Shown here in pieces: positions 33,880-42,366 of a stretch of 64,000 nucleotides of DNA. The stretch's first letter is position 1, and each line of letters begins with the position of its first letter. A program made the position numbers and the translations under genes. The stretch is taken from positions 1 through 64,000 of the forward strand of contig DHQO01000033.1 in NCBI GenBank assembly GCA_002408125.1, in the 5' to 3' direction. The DNA is from Hyphomonadaceae bacterium UBA5336. GTDB taxonomy: Bacteria > Pseudomonadota > Alphaproteobacteria > Caulobacterales > Hyphomonadaceae. The notes under the pieces are model-generated. The model had not been told where the DNA came from. It saw only the letters and a program-made list of their open reading frames with translations, and did not search any database.

Positions 33880-34670
33880 TTGACCGGGCCATGGCCCGCC
33901 CCGAAGCCGGGCGCAGTCTCGATGGCCTTCCAGAGATAGTCGCGCGCGGCATCCACCGCATCGGGCACCGGCTTGCCAAGGGCGAGATGGGCGGCAATGG
34001 CGCTGGCGAGCGTGCAGCCTGTGCCATGTGTATGGCAGGTTTCGATGCGGGGGCTTTCAAACAACCATTCGCCATGATGGGTCTGCAGCACGTCCACGAT
34101 CACCGGGCCGCCGATATGCCCGCCCTTCACCAGCGCACCGAGGGCGCCGCGCTCCAGCAGGGCCTCGGCTGCCCGGCGCTGGCCGTCCACGGTTTCCACC
34201 GCCTTGCCGGTGAGGATCTCCGCTTCCGGCGCATTCGGCGTGACGAGTGCAGCGCGGGGGATGAGTTCTGAGGCCAGCGCCTCCACGGCCTCGCGCTCAA
34301 CCAGCCTGTCGCCGCTTGTCGCCACCATGACCGGGTCGACCACCCGCCCGGCCTTTGGCGCGCGTTCGGCCAGGGTCTCGGCGACCTGTTCGATCAGCAG
34401 GGCCGAGGCGAGCATGCCGGTCTTGATCGTGTCGGCACCGATATCGGCGAGCACCGTGGTGATCTGGCCGAGCACGGCCTCCAGTGGCACTGGCCAGACA
34501 CCGTGCAGGCCGCGCGTGTCCTGAACGGTGATGGCGGTGATCGCCGTCATGGCATAGCCGCCGGACGCCGTGATCGCCTTGATGTCGGCCTGGATGCCCG
34601 CCCCGCCGGAATTGTCAGACCCGGCAATGACGAGGACACGGCCCTTTTGCGCGCCAGCCGGCTCGCTCAT
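33840..34670 (-). CDS. thiD: Hydroxymethylpyrimidine/phosphomethylpyrimidine kinase
   Basis: Ribokinase-family enzyme that phosphorylates HMP and HMP-P for thiamine synthesis. It has 276 residues. The start VLVIAGSDNSGGAGIQADIKAI is the family signature, and CHTHGTGCTLASAIAAHLALG carries the catalytic/anion-hole region. GDRLVEREA and the KGGH motif are also present. The ATG at 34670 overlaps the TIR gene stop by 4 bp. A longer frame to 34772 lies inside the TIR gene. No other thiamine genes are near. Confidence 0.95.
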   Translation of the reverse strand: MSEPAGAQKGRVLVIAGSDNSGGAGIQADIKAITASGGYAMTAITAITVQDTRGLHGVWPVPLEAVLGQITTVLADIGADTIKTGMLASALLIEQVAETLAERAPKAGRVVDPVMVATSGDRLVEREAVEALASELIPRAALVTPNAPEAEILTGKAVETVDGQRRAAEALLERGALGALVKGGHIGGPVIVDVLQTHHGEWLFESPRIETCHTHGTGCTLASAIAAHLALGKPVPDAVDAARDYLWKAIETAPGFGAGHGPVNHGWPLTSASERE

Positions 34671-35737
34671 CCGCAGACCTCGACATATTCCTGCGTCTTC
34701 ATTTCGTAGCGGCAGGTATAGGTGCTGTCGGTGAGACACCACCAATTGCCCTGGACGTCCTGGCACTCGCAATCAGCGAGCGTTGTGCCAAGCCGGGTAT
34801 TGCGCGTTTCCATACTGCCGGTGAAGGCGCGGCAATATCTGTCGGCATCGCGTGACCACGCCTCCTGGGCTGCGGTGCAGGCCGCCTCTTCGGTGTCATA
34901 GGTCAGCGTGTTGCCGGCAAGATCCTCGGTCGGAGAGATGGCACGAAACATCTGGCCGGGCGGGAGTTGGGGCTCGCGCCAGACATCGCGCATGTCACCG
35001 GTACAGGTCGGCAGGATTTCCTCGCGGACCCGTCGGGCATAAAACCCCTGCGGGAAGCTTCGTATGATATCCTGATAATCGGTCTTCAGTGTCGATTCCT
35101 GCGCCTTCCGGAACATGGCCTCCTCGGCCTCGCTCGGTTGGGACGGGGCGGTGGACCGACTGATCGTACTGGTCGTGACCGTGCCGTCGGAATTTGCGCG
35201 GTCATAACTGACCGAATCCACGGAATTCAGCGCATTCCATCCGATGATACCGCCGACGCCGATCACGGCCAGGCCCAGCACGGCGGCGATGGGCAGGAAG
35301 CTCATCTTGCGTTTGCGCGCCGGCTTTTCCAGCCCGGCCATGGGCTTGCCGTCCATCACCGCGCGCACGCTCTCGATGAAGAAGTCCCAGTGCGGGTCCT
35401 CGATATCGCCGTCCCAGTCCATCAGGTCGGCAAACTGGATGAGGCCAAAGCCGAGCGGCGGCTCGACATCGTCGATACGCACCGGCACCAGCGCCCCGCG
35501 CGTCTTGCCGACGCCGGCCTCCTCCTTCACCCAGGGCGCAGAGACCGACTGCTCCGACCAGACGGCGACAACCACCTTGGACGCATCGAGCTCGCGCTGG
35601 ATCGCCTGGTCCCAGGACGAGCCCGGCGCGATGCCATGGTCCCACCAGACCGAAAAGCCTTCCTGGCGCAGCCCCTCGACAATGCGGACAACACGGCCCG
35701 CATCCTCTTTCTTGTAGGAGATAAAAATGTCGGCCAT
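34667..35737 (-). CDS. TIR-domain, single-pass membrane protein with cysteine-rich C-terminal domain
   Basis: A 356-residue protein. Residues 1-125 form a TIR domain (MADIFISYKKEDA, WWDHGIAPGSSWDQAI, and the helix with Glu72/Glu73 in WVKEEAGVG where NADase TIRs carry their catalytic Glu). A basic stretch RKRK is followed by one transmembrane helix near 147-168. The C-terminal 190 residues, probably periplasmic, hold eight Cys (245, 287, 302, 323, 325, 334, 342, 355), an even number that could form disulfides. The domain order is receptor-like. Its ATGA overlap with thiD implies coupling. The function is unknown; NAD cleavage is a family-based guess. Confidence 0.85.
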   Translation of the reverse strand: MADIFISYKKEDAGRVVRIVEGLRQEGFSVWWDHGIAPGSSWDQAIQRELDASKVVVAVWSEQSVSAPWVKEEAGVGKTRGALVPVRIDDVEPPLGFGLIQFADLMDWDGDIEDPHWDFFIESVRAVMDGKPMAGLEKPARKRKMSFLPIAAVLGLAVIGVGGIIGWNALNSVDSVSYDRANSDGTVTTSTISRSTAPSQPSEAEEAMFRKAQESTLKTDYQDIIRSFPQGFYARRVREEILPTCTGDMRDVWREPQLPPGQMFRAISPTEDLAGNTLTYDTEEAACTAAQEAWSRDADRYCRAFTGSMETRNTRLGTTLADCECQDVQGNWWCLTDSTYTCRYEMKTQEYVEVCG

Positions 35738-35803
35738 GCGCGTCCCTCCGAACCGGTGTTTTAACCAGTTTTGACGCTCGGCACAGCCCCCTCTCCACCG
35801 CCT

Positions 35804-36808
35804 TCAGAGTCCGGCCTCGGCGAGGGCGCGTTTCAGCGAGGCCTTCCCGTCGCGTTCCAGCCAGGCGAGCGCAAGGCACTCGTCCCGGCGCAGGCGGCGC
35901 AGGCGAGCGGGAGACTTCGGCGGGCCTGTCCCGTCGCGCGCGGACTCGATCAGGGCGGGATGGATATAGCTCGACCGGCAGATGGCCGGCGTGTTGCCGA
36001 GCCGTTCGGCAGCCGCCTCGCAGGCGCCGTGAATGCTCGGTGTCCCGGCACGGCTGAGATAGCCGGCCACGGCGACATTTGCTGCCCAGGTGCGGAAGCT
36101 CTTGGCCGTGTGGCCTTCCCCGGCAATCTCGCCGATCAGATGGTTGACCTCCTCCGGCGTCGCCCCGTGATCGCCGCAATAGTCGCGAAAGAGCGGGGCA
36201 TCCTCTGCCATGTCCAGATCGGCAAACAGGCCCGCAAGCCGGCCATCGCGCAGCTCCACCTCGCGCAGGCGTCCGGCCTTGGCCGTCCAGGTTAAAGCAA
36301 CGGTCTCGCCGTGCACACGGACATGCCGGCCTTCCAGCGTGGTCGCGCCATAGCCGTCATTGTGCGCCGCGCCGACACGCATGGCGGCGCAGTCGATCAG
36401 CCGGAGCATGGCGGCCAGCGCCTGCCGGGCCGGATCATCCTTGCGCCCCAGCCAGCGGCTAGTCCATTCGCGCAGCCGCGGCAGGGCGCGGGCAAAGTCC
36501 GGCAGGCGCTCATACTTCGCCACATCGGCCAGCAGCCGCGCGACGGGGTGATAGATATACTGGCGCCGGCCGGCCTCGTCCTCGCCGCAGCACAGGATCT
36601 GCGCGTCCGGCGTGTCGGCATACCAGACCTCGCGCCAGGCCGGCGGCGCGGCGAGGGCTTCCAGCCGGGCGCGCTCCGGCCCACGCGCGAGGACGTTGCC
36701 GGTCCTGCGGTCGAAATAGGCAAAGCCCCGCCCGCAGCGCCGCCGGCCATAGCCGCCCTCATAGGGGGCACGTTCGACGAGCGGAGCGGAGGCGTGCGAG
36801 AAAGCCAT
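35804..36808 (-). CDS. Poxvirus/eukaryote-type DNA topoisomerase IB
   Basis: A 334-residue type IB topoisomerase. It relaxes supercoils through a 3'-phosphotyrosyl bond. It has YIYHP and LRLIDCAAMRVGAAHND (first catalytic Arg region), KSFRTWAA (second Arg) and the nucleophile Tyr281 in ICRSSYIHP. Bacterial members are sporadic and resemble vaccinia TopIB. The start MAFSHASAP at 36808 lacks an obvious ribosome-binding site. The frame remains open to 37033, but upstream residues look like antisense shadow of the MmcQ/YjbR gene. Confidence 0.92.
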   Translation of the reverse strand: MAFSHASAPLVERAPYEGGYGRRRCGRGFAYFDRRTGNVLARGPERARLEALAAPPAWREVWYADTPDAQILCCGEDEAGRRQYIYHPVARLLADVAKYERLPDFARALPRLREWTSRWLGRKDDPARQALAAMLRLIDCAAMRVGAAHNDGYGATTLEGRHVRVHGETVALTWTAKAGRLREVELRDGRLAGLFADLDMAEDAPLFRDYCGDHGATPEEVNHLIGEIAGEGHTAKSFRTWAANVAVAGYLSRAGTPSIHGACEAAAERLGNTPAICRSSYIHPALIESARDGTGPPKSPARLRRLRRDECLALAWLERDGKASLKRALAEAGL

Positions 36809-36888
36809 AGAAGCTGAACCGGGGCGCTTGATCGTTTGTTCCCGCGCGCACTCGGGCGTACAGTCCCGGCGAGGAATGGAGACCGGGT

Positions 36889-37269
36889 ATGAAGGACTGG
36901 GAAGAGCTGAAGGCCTTTGCGCTCGCGCTGGGCCTGCCGAAGGTGGAAGAGGCGGTCTCCTGGGGCAATCCGAACCTGAAGGCGCACGGCAAGATGTGGT
37001 GCTGGTGGGCACCGCAGGACTATGCCAATGCACCGGCCTTCAAGGTGGATGCGGCGGAAATGGAATTCCTGCTGGAAGTGCGCGGGGATGAGTTCTTCAC
37101 CACCGCCCATCACCGCCCCCACAATATCATTCTCATGCGCCCGGAGCATTTCGATGCCGACTGGGCACGCGCCAAGCTGATCGAGATCTGGCGGAAACAG
37201 GCGCCCAAGCGCTGGCTGAAACAATGGGATGCCGACAATCCGGAGCATGTGGGAGCAAAAGTGAACTAA
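36889..37269 (+). CDS. MmcQ/YjbR family protein
   Basis: A 126-residue cytoplasmic protein of the CyaY-like-fold MmcQ/YjbR family, with LKAFALALGLPKVEEAVSWGNPNLK, the aromatic MWCWWAP and the helix WARAKLIEIWRKQAPKRWLKQW. Members are called DNA-binding because of fold similarity, but evidence is thin. It is divergent from the topoisomerase gene, across 80 bp. A roughly 150-bp interspersed repeat follows its stop. Confidence 0.85.
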   Translation: MKDWEELKAFALALGLPKVEEAVSWGNPNLKAHGKMWCWWAPQDYANAPAFKVDAAEMEFLLEVRGDEFFTTAHHRPHNIILMRPEHFDADWARAKLIEIWRKQAPKRWLKQWDADNPEHVGAKVN

Positions 37270-37278
37270 TCGTCCGAG

Positions 37279-37429
37279 AGCCCTCATCCTGAGCGGAGAC
37301 GAAGGACGAGGGCGGGAAGCAGAGCGCGGCACACAGCCCTGAGCGCGATCCATGTGAGGCGCGTAAGCGCCGATACGGGATCAAACAAGGAAGCCCGCCC
37401 CATGGTTCGTCTCCGCTCACCATGAGGCT
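37279..37429. repeat. Interspersed repeat, full copy (B)
   Basis: A 151-bp element starting AGCCCTCATCCTGAGCGGAG and ending CCGCTCACCATGAGGCT. Its whole length aligns with the reverse complement of copy C, including the internal blocks CAGCCCTGAGC.CGATCCAT and GGGATCAA.CAAGGAAG. The two ends are inverted relative to each other. It lies 9 bp after the MmcQ/YjbR stop. Confidence 0.8.
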
Positions 37430-37447
37430 GATGGCGTGTGTAACAAT

Positions 37448-37476
37448 GAAAAAGGCGCAGCCAGCGCTGCGCCCTT
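37448..37476 (-). terminator. Factor-independent terminator of ftsH
   Basis: Stem GGCGCAGC, 4-base loop, GCTGCGCC, with extra A:T pairs. On the minus strand it is followed by TTTTTC. It lies about 30 bp after the ftsH stop. Confidence 0.85.
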
Positions 37477-37502
37477 TCCGGATTGATCTTGTATGTGCCG
37501 GA

Positions 37503-39425
37503 TCAGGCCGGCTTGGGGTCGCCGAGGCCTTCCGGGCCGCCTTCGCTGGCTTTCGGACGGCGCTTGCCGATCACGGGCACAGCCGAAGCCGGACCGTCAT
37601 CATCCTCGCTGGGATCGGGGCGTTCGGGCTTCTTGCCTTCCAGAAGTCCAATGATCTCCTCGCCGGTCAGGGTCTCGTATTCGAGAAGGCCCTCGGCAAT
37701 GGCAGACCACTCATCCTTGTAGTCGGTCATGATACGGCGGGCATCGTCCATACCGGTCTGGATCAGCTTGCGCACCTCGTCCTCGATCTTTTTCGAGGTC
37801 TCTTCCGAGACGTGCGAGCTTTGCACCAGTTGCTGGCCGAGGAAGACCTCGCCCTGATCCTCGCCATAATCGACCGGGCCGATCATCTCAGACAGGCCCC
37901 AGCGGGTGACCATGGCGCGCGCCAGGCGCGTGGCCTGCTGGATGTCCGAGCCGGCACCCGCGGTGACATTATCATCACCAAAGCGCAGCTCTTCTGCCAC
38001 GCGGCCGCCCATCATGATGGCCAGACGCGAGGTCATCTCCAGGCGCGACATGGAGAGCTTGTCGTCTTCCGGCAGCTGCATGACCATGCCGAGGGCACGG
38101 CCGCGCGGAATGATCGTCGCCTTGTGGACCGGGTCGGCCTTGGGCACTTTCAGCGCCACGATGGCGTGACCGGCCTCGTGCCAGGCGGTGAGCTGTTTCT
38201 CGTCCTCGGACATGACCATGGAGCGCCGCTCCGGGCCCATCATGACCTTGTCCTTTGCATCCTCGAACTCGCTCATGCCAACAACGCGCTTGCCGCGCCG
38301 GGCGGCCAGCAGCGCCGCCTCGTTGACGAGATTGGCAAGGTCGGCACCGGAGAAGCCGGGCGTGCCGCGCGCGATCGTCTTGGCGTTCACATCCTTGGCG
38401 ATCGGCACATTGCGCATATGGACCTTCAGGATCTTCTCGCGGCCGATGATATCGGGGTTGCCGACAGTCACCTGACGGTCGAAACGGCCGGGACGCAGAA
38501 GCGCCGGGTCGAGCACATCCGGGCGGTTGGTCGCCGCGATGAGGATAATGCCCTCATTGGTCTCAAAGCCATCCATTTCGACCAGAAGCTGGTTCAGCGT
38601 CTGCTCGCGTTCGTCATTGCCGCCGCCGAGGCCGGCCCCGCGCGAGCGGCCCACAGCATCGATCTCGTCGATGAAGATGATGCACGGTGCGGACCGCTTG
38701 GCCTGCTCGAACATGTCGCGCACCCGGCTCGCGCCGACGCCGACGAACATTTCGACAAAGTCCGAACCGGAAATCGTGAAGAAGGGCACATTGGCCTCGC
38801 CGGCCACGGCGCGCGCGATCAGCGTCTTGCCCGTTCCGGGCGGGCCGACCAGCAGGGCACCTTTCGGGATCTTGCCGCCCAGGCGCTGGAATTTCGACGG
38901 GTCCTTCAGGAACTCGACAATCTCCTGCAGCTCTTCCTTGGCCTCGTCCACGCCGGCGACATCGTCGAAGGTGACACGGCCATGCTTTTCGGTCAGCAGG
39001 CGGGCACGGGACTTGCCGAAGCTCATCGCCCCGCCACGGCCACCGCCCTGCATCTGGCGCATCATGAAGAGGAAGAGGCCGAGGATCAGCAGAACCGGGA
39101 TGAGGTTGATGAAGATCGCGCCCAGCGTGTTGCCGGAGGACACATCATAGGTCACATCGGCGCCATTGGCGGCCAGTTCCTTGCCGACATTCATCTCAAG
39201 ACCATCCCATTCGGTCTTGAACTTGCGGCCATCCGTGGTTTCGCCCGTGGCGCTGTTGTCTTTCACCGTGACCGAGCTGATTGCGCCGGTTTCTGATAGC
39301 TCAAGAAACTCCGAATAGGAGATCTTGTTGCCGTCCTGGGCAGCGCTGTTGCCCTGCATGACGACCACCATGCCGACGATCAGTGCCGCGATGAGACCCC
39401 AAATGGCCAGATTGCGCATATTCAT
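37503..39425 (-). CDS. ftsH: FtsH, membrane-anchored ATP-dependent zinc metalloprotease
   Basis: Hexameric inner-membrane AAA+ protease that removes misfolded membrane proteins and short-lived regulators. It has 640 residues: two N-terminal transmembrane helices (about 6-23 and 103-121) enclosing a short periplasmic part, Walker A GPPGTGKT at 194-201, Walker B FIDEID at 251-256, the SRH region and the zinc site HEAGH at 416-420. A TACAAT-like -10 lies about 32 bp before the ATG, without a good -35. It is last in the tol-pal-cpoB-tilS-ftsH run. Confidence 0.98.
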   Translation of the reverse strand: MNMRNLAIWGLIAALIVGMVVVMQGNSAAQDGNKISYSEFLELSETGAISSVTVKDNSATGETTDGRKFKTEWDGLEMNVGKELAANGADVTYDVSSGNTLGAIFINLIPVLLILGLFLFMMRQMQGGGRGGAMSFGKSRARLLTEKHGRVTFDDVAGVDEAKEELQEIVEFLKDPSKFQRLGGKIPKGALLVGPPGTGKTLIARAVAGEANVPFFTISGSDFVEMFVGVGASRVRDMFEQAKRSAPCIIFIDEIDAVGRSRGAGLGGGNDEREQTLNQLLVEMDGFETNEGIILIAATNRPDVLDPALLRPGRFDRQVTVGNPDIIGREKILKVHMRNVPIAKDVNAKTIARGTPGFSGADLANLVNEAALLAARRGKRVVGMSEFEDAKDKVMMGPERRSMVMSEDEKQLTAWHEAGHAIVALKVPKADPVHKATIIPRGRALGMVMQLPEDDKLSMSRLEMTSRLAIMMGGRVAEELRFGDDNVTAGAGSDIQQATRLARAMVTRWGLSEMIGPVDYGEDQGEVFLGQQLVQSSHVSEETSKKIEDEVRKLIQTGMDDARRIMTDYKDEWSAIAEGLLEYETLTGEEIIGLLEGKKPERPDPSEDDDGPASAVPVIGKRRPKASEGGPEGLGDPKPA

Positions 39426-39506
39426 GGACTGTCTTTCAATTCGTGTGGCAGCTTGGATTGTAACATAGGGTGAGGATTTCCCGAAAACGACTCTTCATAC
39501 CGCATC

Positions 39507-40667
39507 TCACTGTGACAAAAGCGACAGACGACGCCAGATGTCGCAGATCCGGGCCAGCCTGCCCTGCCCCAGAGCGCGCCAACCCTCCCCTTCTTCCGGC
39601 AAGCTTCGTGCCGCCATGGGATGCGGTGTGTCGCAGGCCGGGCTATCCGCGTGTTCGAACCGGCCATCCCAGACGCCATCCTGCCACTCCCTCTCCGCCA
39701 GGCCCGGATCGCGCGCGAGGCGCACACGACCGGGTGCTTCGATCTCCAGCCATGCGCCTGAACAGGTAAACCGGCGGCCCGGTGCGTCCAGGGCCTCCAG
39801 CACAGGCAGGATCTGGCTGCGGCGCGGCATGCGCGCGGCGCCGGCCGCGAGCTGAACGCCCAGGGCGAGCAGGCGTTCCGCCCGGGCCGGACGCAGGCCG
39901 CCAAGACCGGCCAGCACACTGCCATCGCCGTGCACCGCGAGGCGGGCGCCAGCTTCACCCGCCATGGCGGCCTGTTCGGCGCGGCGCAGCACAGCGAAGG
40001 CGGCCTGCAGGCGGCGCGTGCGGTCTCGCAATGATTCATCGGCAGCGAGCAGTTGGCGCATGCGTACGCGCTCATAGGCATGGTCTTCGTTGCTGGGATC
40101 GTCCCGCCAGCCCTGCCCTTCGGCCTGTAGCGCCGCGCGCAAATCCTGCCGGGCGAGCGACAGGAGCGGGCGGACAAGCGTCAGCCCCCGCCCTTCCGGC
40201 CAGACCGGAGACGGGGCGGCCCGGTCGATACCCCCAAGGCCAAACACGCCCGAGCCCTGGCGCAGGCGCATGAGGAAGGTTTCCAGCTGATCGTCCAGCG
40301 TGTGCCCGGTCAGCAGGATCCTGGCGCCCGCCTCCCGGCAGGCCCGTGCCAGCACGCGCTGGCGGGCCAGCCGCGTTTCGGCCTGAACCGGGCGCAGATC
40401 GGACAGGGTGAACCTTGTACAGTCATGGCCGAGGTCAGCGGCAAGGCGCGCAACAAATTCAGCCTCCTCATGCGCGGCGGCGCGCAGGCCATGATCGACT
40501 GTCAGGACATGAAGCTCGCGCTCACGAGCTTTCGCCCAAGCGCTTGCGGTTTTCAGGAGGGCAATGGAATCGCCGCCGCCAGACACAGCGACCGCCACCG
40601 GTCCCGACACAGGGCCACACCATGCCTCAAGATGCGGCCAGGCCGCCGCGTGGACCGCCTCAGGCGT
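39507..40667 (-). CDS. tilS: tRNA(Ile)-lysidine synthase
   Basis: PP-loop ATPase that converts C34 of the tRNA-Ile CAU anticodon to lysidine, so that the tRNA reads AUA. The PP-loop SGGGDS lies at about residues 29-34, followed by TVDHGLR and LLTGHTLDDQLETFLMRL. The frame has no ATG start. GTG at 40667, overlapping the cpoB stop, gives a typical length of 386. TTG at 40700 is the alternative. It matters for this genome that infC itself starts with AUA. The usual tilS-ftsH order is kept. Confidence 0.93.
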   Translation of the reverse strand, partial: TPEAVHAAAWPHLEAWCGPVSGPVAVAVSGGGDSIALLKTASAWAKARERELHVLTVDHGLRAAAHEEAEFVARLAADLGHDCTRFTLSDLRPVQAETRLARQRVLARACREAGARILLTGHTLDDQLETFLMRLRQGSGVFGLGGIDRAAPSPVWPEGRGLTLVRPLLSLARQDLRAALQAEGQGWRDDPSNEDHAYERVRMRQLLAADESLRDRTRRLQAAFAVLRRAEQAAMAGEAGARLAVHGDGSVLAGLGGLRPARAERLLALGVQLAAGAARMPRRSQILPVLEALDAPGRRFTCSGAWLEIEAPGRVRLARDPGLAEREWQDGVWDGRFEHADSPACDTPHPMAARSLPEEGEGWRALGQGRLARICDIWRRLSLLSQ

Positions 40668-41595
40668 CACAGCCGGCGCGGGTACGCTCCACAGCAGCAA
40701 GGTTCACCGTCACGCCGGACGCATTGGGATAGCGCTGCGGCAGGGCGTTCAGGGCCGTGCAGGCCCGTTCGGTCTCACCCAGCAGGCGCATGGCGCGGGC
40801 AAGCTTGACCAGTGCATCGGGCGCACGCGGATCGTCGGGATATTCGCGGATCATCTGGGTATAGGCCGCGCCGGAGGCCTCATACTCATCCTGCTGGTAA
40901 AGCACCTCGGCCAGCCAGTACTGCGCCTCGCCGGCCTGGGCATCGTCGCCGAAGCGCTGGAGGAATTCGGTGAAGGCGGCCTCGGCGCCGGCATAGTCGA
41001 ATTGCAGGAGGCGGGATTTCGCCTCGGCGAAGAGCGGGCCGGCCTCACCGGGCAGGTCGGTCGCCGAAATCGTGCCGAGCGAGCCGGTCTGCGGCGGCTG
41101 GGGCGCGCTCGATTCGGTGAAGTTTTCCGGGCGCGGCGGGGAGTTGGTGGCGGTGTCATCAGCCGGCACATTGCGCTCAGGACCTGCCGCACCGGAACTG
41201 TCATTGCTCAGGGTCATACCCTCGGACTGGGTGCCGATATTGGCAACGCGCTCGGACATGCTGTCGAGGCGGCGGGTGAGCTGCGTGATCCGCTGTTCGT
41301 ATTCGGACAGCACCTGGCCGATGCGGGCATCGTCGCCCTGCATGCGATTGACCTCGTCGCGGGTCTGGCCAAGCAGGAATTCCAGGGTTTCAACCTTGCC
41401 GGTCAGCTCGGCGATCTCGCGCTCCTGGTCGGAGATGCGCAGGCGCAACTCCGCATTCTGGGTCTGCAGCGCCTGGTTCTGCGCAGCGATATCCTGGGAT
41501 GTGACACCTTGGCGGATGGGTGCCTGGGCGAGCGCCGGTGCACCGAGGGAGGCCCCCAGGCCGGCAGCGATGAGCAGAAAACGAAGCTTGACCAT
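40660..41595 (-). CDS. cpoB: CpoB/YbgF, Tol-Pal-associated cell-division coordinator
   Basis: A 311-residue periplasmic protein. It has a signal peptide (MVKLRFLLIAAGLGASLGAPALA), an N-terminal trimerising coiled coil at about 30-100 (AQNQALQTQNAELRLRISDQ and following), a disordered stretch, then C-terminal TPRs (about 185-311: LFAEAKSRLLQFDYAGAEAAFTEFLQRF and repeats). CpoB links outer-membrane constriction by Tol-Pal to peptidoglycan synthesis. It lies directly after pal and overlaps tilS. Confidence 0.94.
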   Translation of the reverse strand: MVKLRFLLIAAGLGASLGAPALAQAPIRQGVTSQDIAAQNQALQTQNAELRLRISDQEREIAELTGKVETLEFLLGQTRDEVNRMQGDDARIGQVLSEYEQRITQLTRRLDSMSERVANIGTQSEGMTLSNDSSGAAGPERNVPADDTATNSPPRPENFTESSAPQPPQTGSLGTISATDLPGEAGPLFAEAKSRLLQFDYAGAEAAFTEFLQRFGDDAQAGEAQYWLAEVLYQQDEYEASGAAYTQMIREYPDDPRAPDALVKLARAMRLLGETERACTALNALPQRYPNASGVTVNLAAVERTRAGCDA

Positions 41596-41673
41596 GATAC
41601 CCAGATAAAGCTGCGGCCGGGGCCAAAATATGGCAACCCGGCCGCATTGTGCAGAAAAATCTGCGGTTCGGGT

Positions 41674-42231
41674 CTAGCCCGTCACACCCGAGGTGATCTG
41701 GGTGAAGCCGTTACGGTTCTTCGCCCAGGCCTGCTCGTTCGACGCGGGGTCGAGCGGGCGTTCCTTGCCGTAGGAGATGGTGTCGATGCGGGCCGGATCG
41801 ACGCCCTGGCTGACCAGGAAGTCTTTCACAGCGGCCGCGCGACGCTCGCCCAGGGCCAGGTTGTATTCGCGGGTGCCGCGCTCGTCGCAATTGCCGGCAA
41901 CCAGGATACGGGCTTGCGGGTAGGACTGCAGCCAGGCCGCCTGACGCATCAGGATATCGCGGTCGCTGCCGTCGAGACGGGACTGGTCGAGATCGAAGTA
42001 GACGCGCTCGCCAACATTGACCCGGAAGTCATCCAGCGTGCCGGGGGCCGGACCGGTATACTCCGGAACCGGATCGGGTTCGGGAACGGGCTCCGGAATG
42101 GGCTCGGGCTCAGGCGCGGGGGCCGGAGCGGGCGCAGGGGCCGGTTCCGGTTCCGGCTCGGGCGAGGACGCACAAGCCGCAAGGGAAACCAGCACGCCGG
42201 CGGCGGCTACTGTTTTGATAAGGGATTTCAT
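41674..42231 (-). CDS. pal: Pal, peptidoglycan-associated lipoprotein
   Basis: Outer-membrane lipoprotein that binds peptidoglycan. It has a signal peptide with lipobox LAAC (Cys20), a Pro-Glu/Pro-Ala repeat linker at 24-60 and an OmpA-type domain at 65-185 with VAGNCDERGTREYNLALGERRA, the peptidoglycan-binding loop. It has 185 residues. The ATG at 42231 follows a TTGGAGCG-type site. It has its own likely promoter and is separated from tolB by an AT-rich hairpin. Confidence 0.96.
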   Translation of the reverse strand: MKSLIKTVAAAGVLVSLAACASSPEPEPEPAPAPAPAPAPEPEPIPEPVPEPDPVPEYTGPAPGTLDDFRVNVGERVYFDLDQSRLDGSDRDILMRQAAWLQSYPQARILVAGNCDERGTREYNLALGERRAAAVKDFLVSQGVDPARIDTISYGKERPLDPASNEQAWAKNRNGFTQITSGVTG

Positions 42232-42266
42232 CACTGAACGCTCCAAAGTGTTCTGCCTCCGATGAG

Positions 42267-42296
42267 ATAACAGGCTGTAGCCGGGTAGAATGTCAA
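42267..42296 (-). promoter_or_regulatory. Candidate housekeeping promoter of pal
   Basis: On the minus strand a perfect -35 TTGACA, an 18-bp spacer and TGTTAT as -10 lie about 36-65 bp before the pal ATG. AT-rich DNA just upstream could act as an UP element. It would let pal be made at a higher level than tolQRAB. Confidence 0.5.
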
Positions 42297-42326
42297 CTTC
42301 ATGACGTTGTAATGTTTGAATAGAGG

Positions 42327-42361
42327 TTATTTTTATGCAGTTCAATCTGTTGCATAAATAA
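42327..42361 (-). terminator. AT-rich inverted repeat between tolB and pal
   Basis: TTATTTTTATGCA, 11-base loop, TGCATAAATAA: 11 paired bases with one bulge, starting 5 bp after the tolB stop. It may weaken read-through or mark an RNA-processing site at the tolB-pal junction. A run of A, not T, follows on the transcribed strand, so a classical terminator is uncertain. Confidence 0.4.
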
Positions 42362-42366
42362 CGCGC

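Noticed and set aside
39426..39506. Heat-shock (sigma-32) promoter for ftsH
   Set aside because: A TACAAT-like -10 is present, but no CTTGAA or TTGACA-type -35 at the right spacing.
42016..42175. Tandem-looking DNA repeats in pal and tolA (Pro-Glu codons)
   Set aside because: They encode low-complexity protein linkers and are not separate genetic elements.
40564..42237. 557-codon plus-strand frame across tilS, cpoB and pal
   Set aside because: It lies opposite three well-identified genes, and codon structure follows the minus strand.
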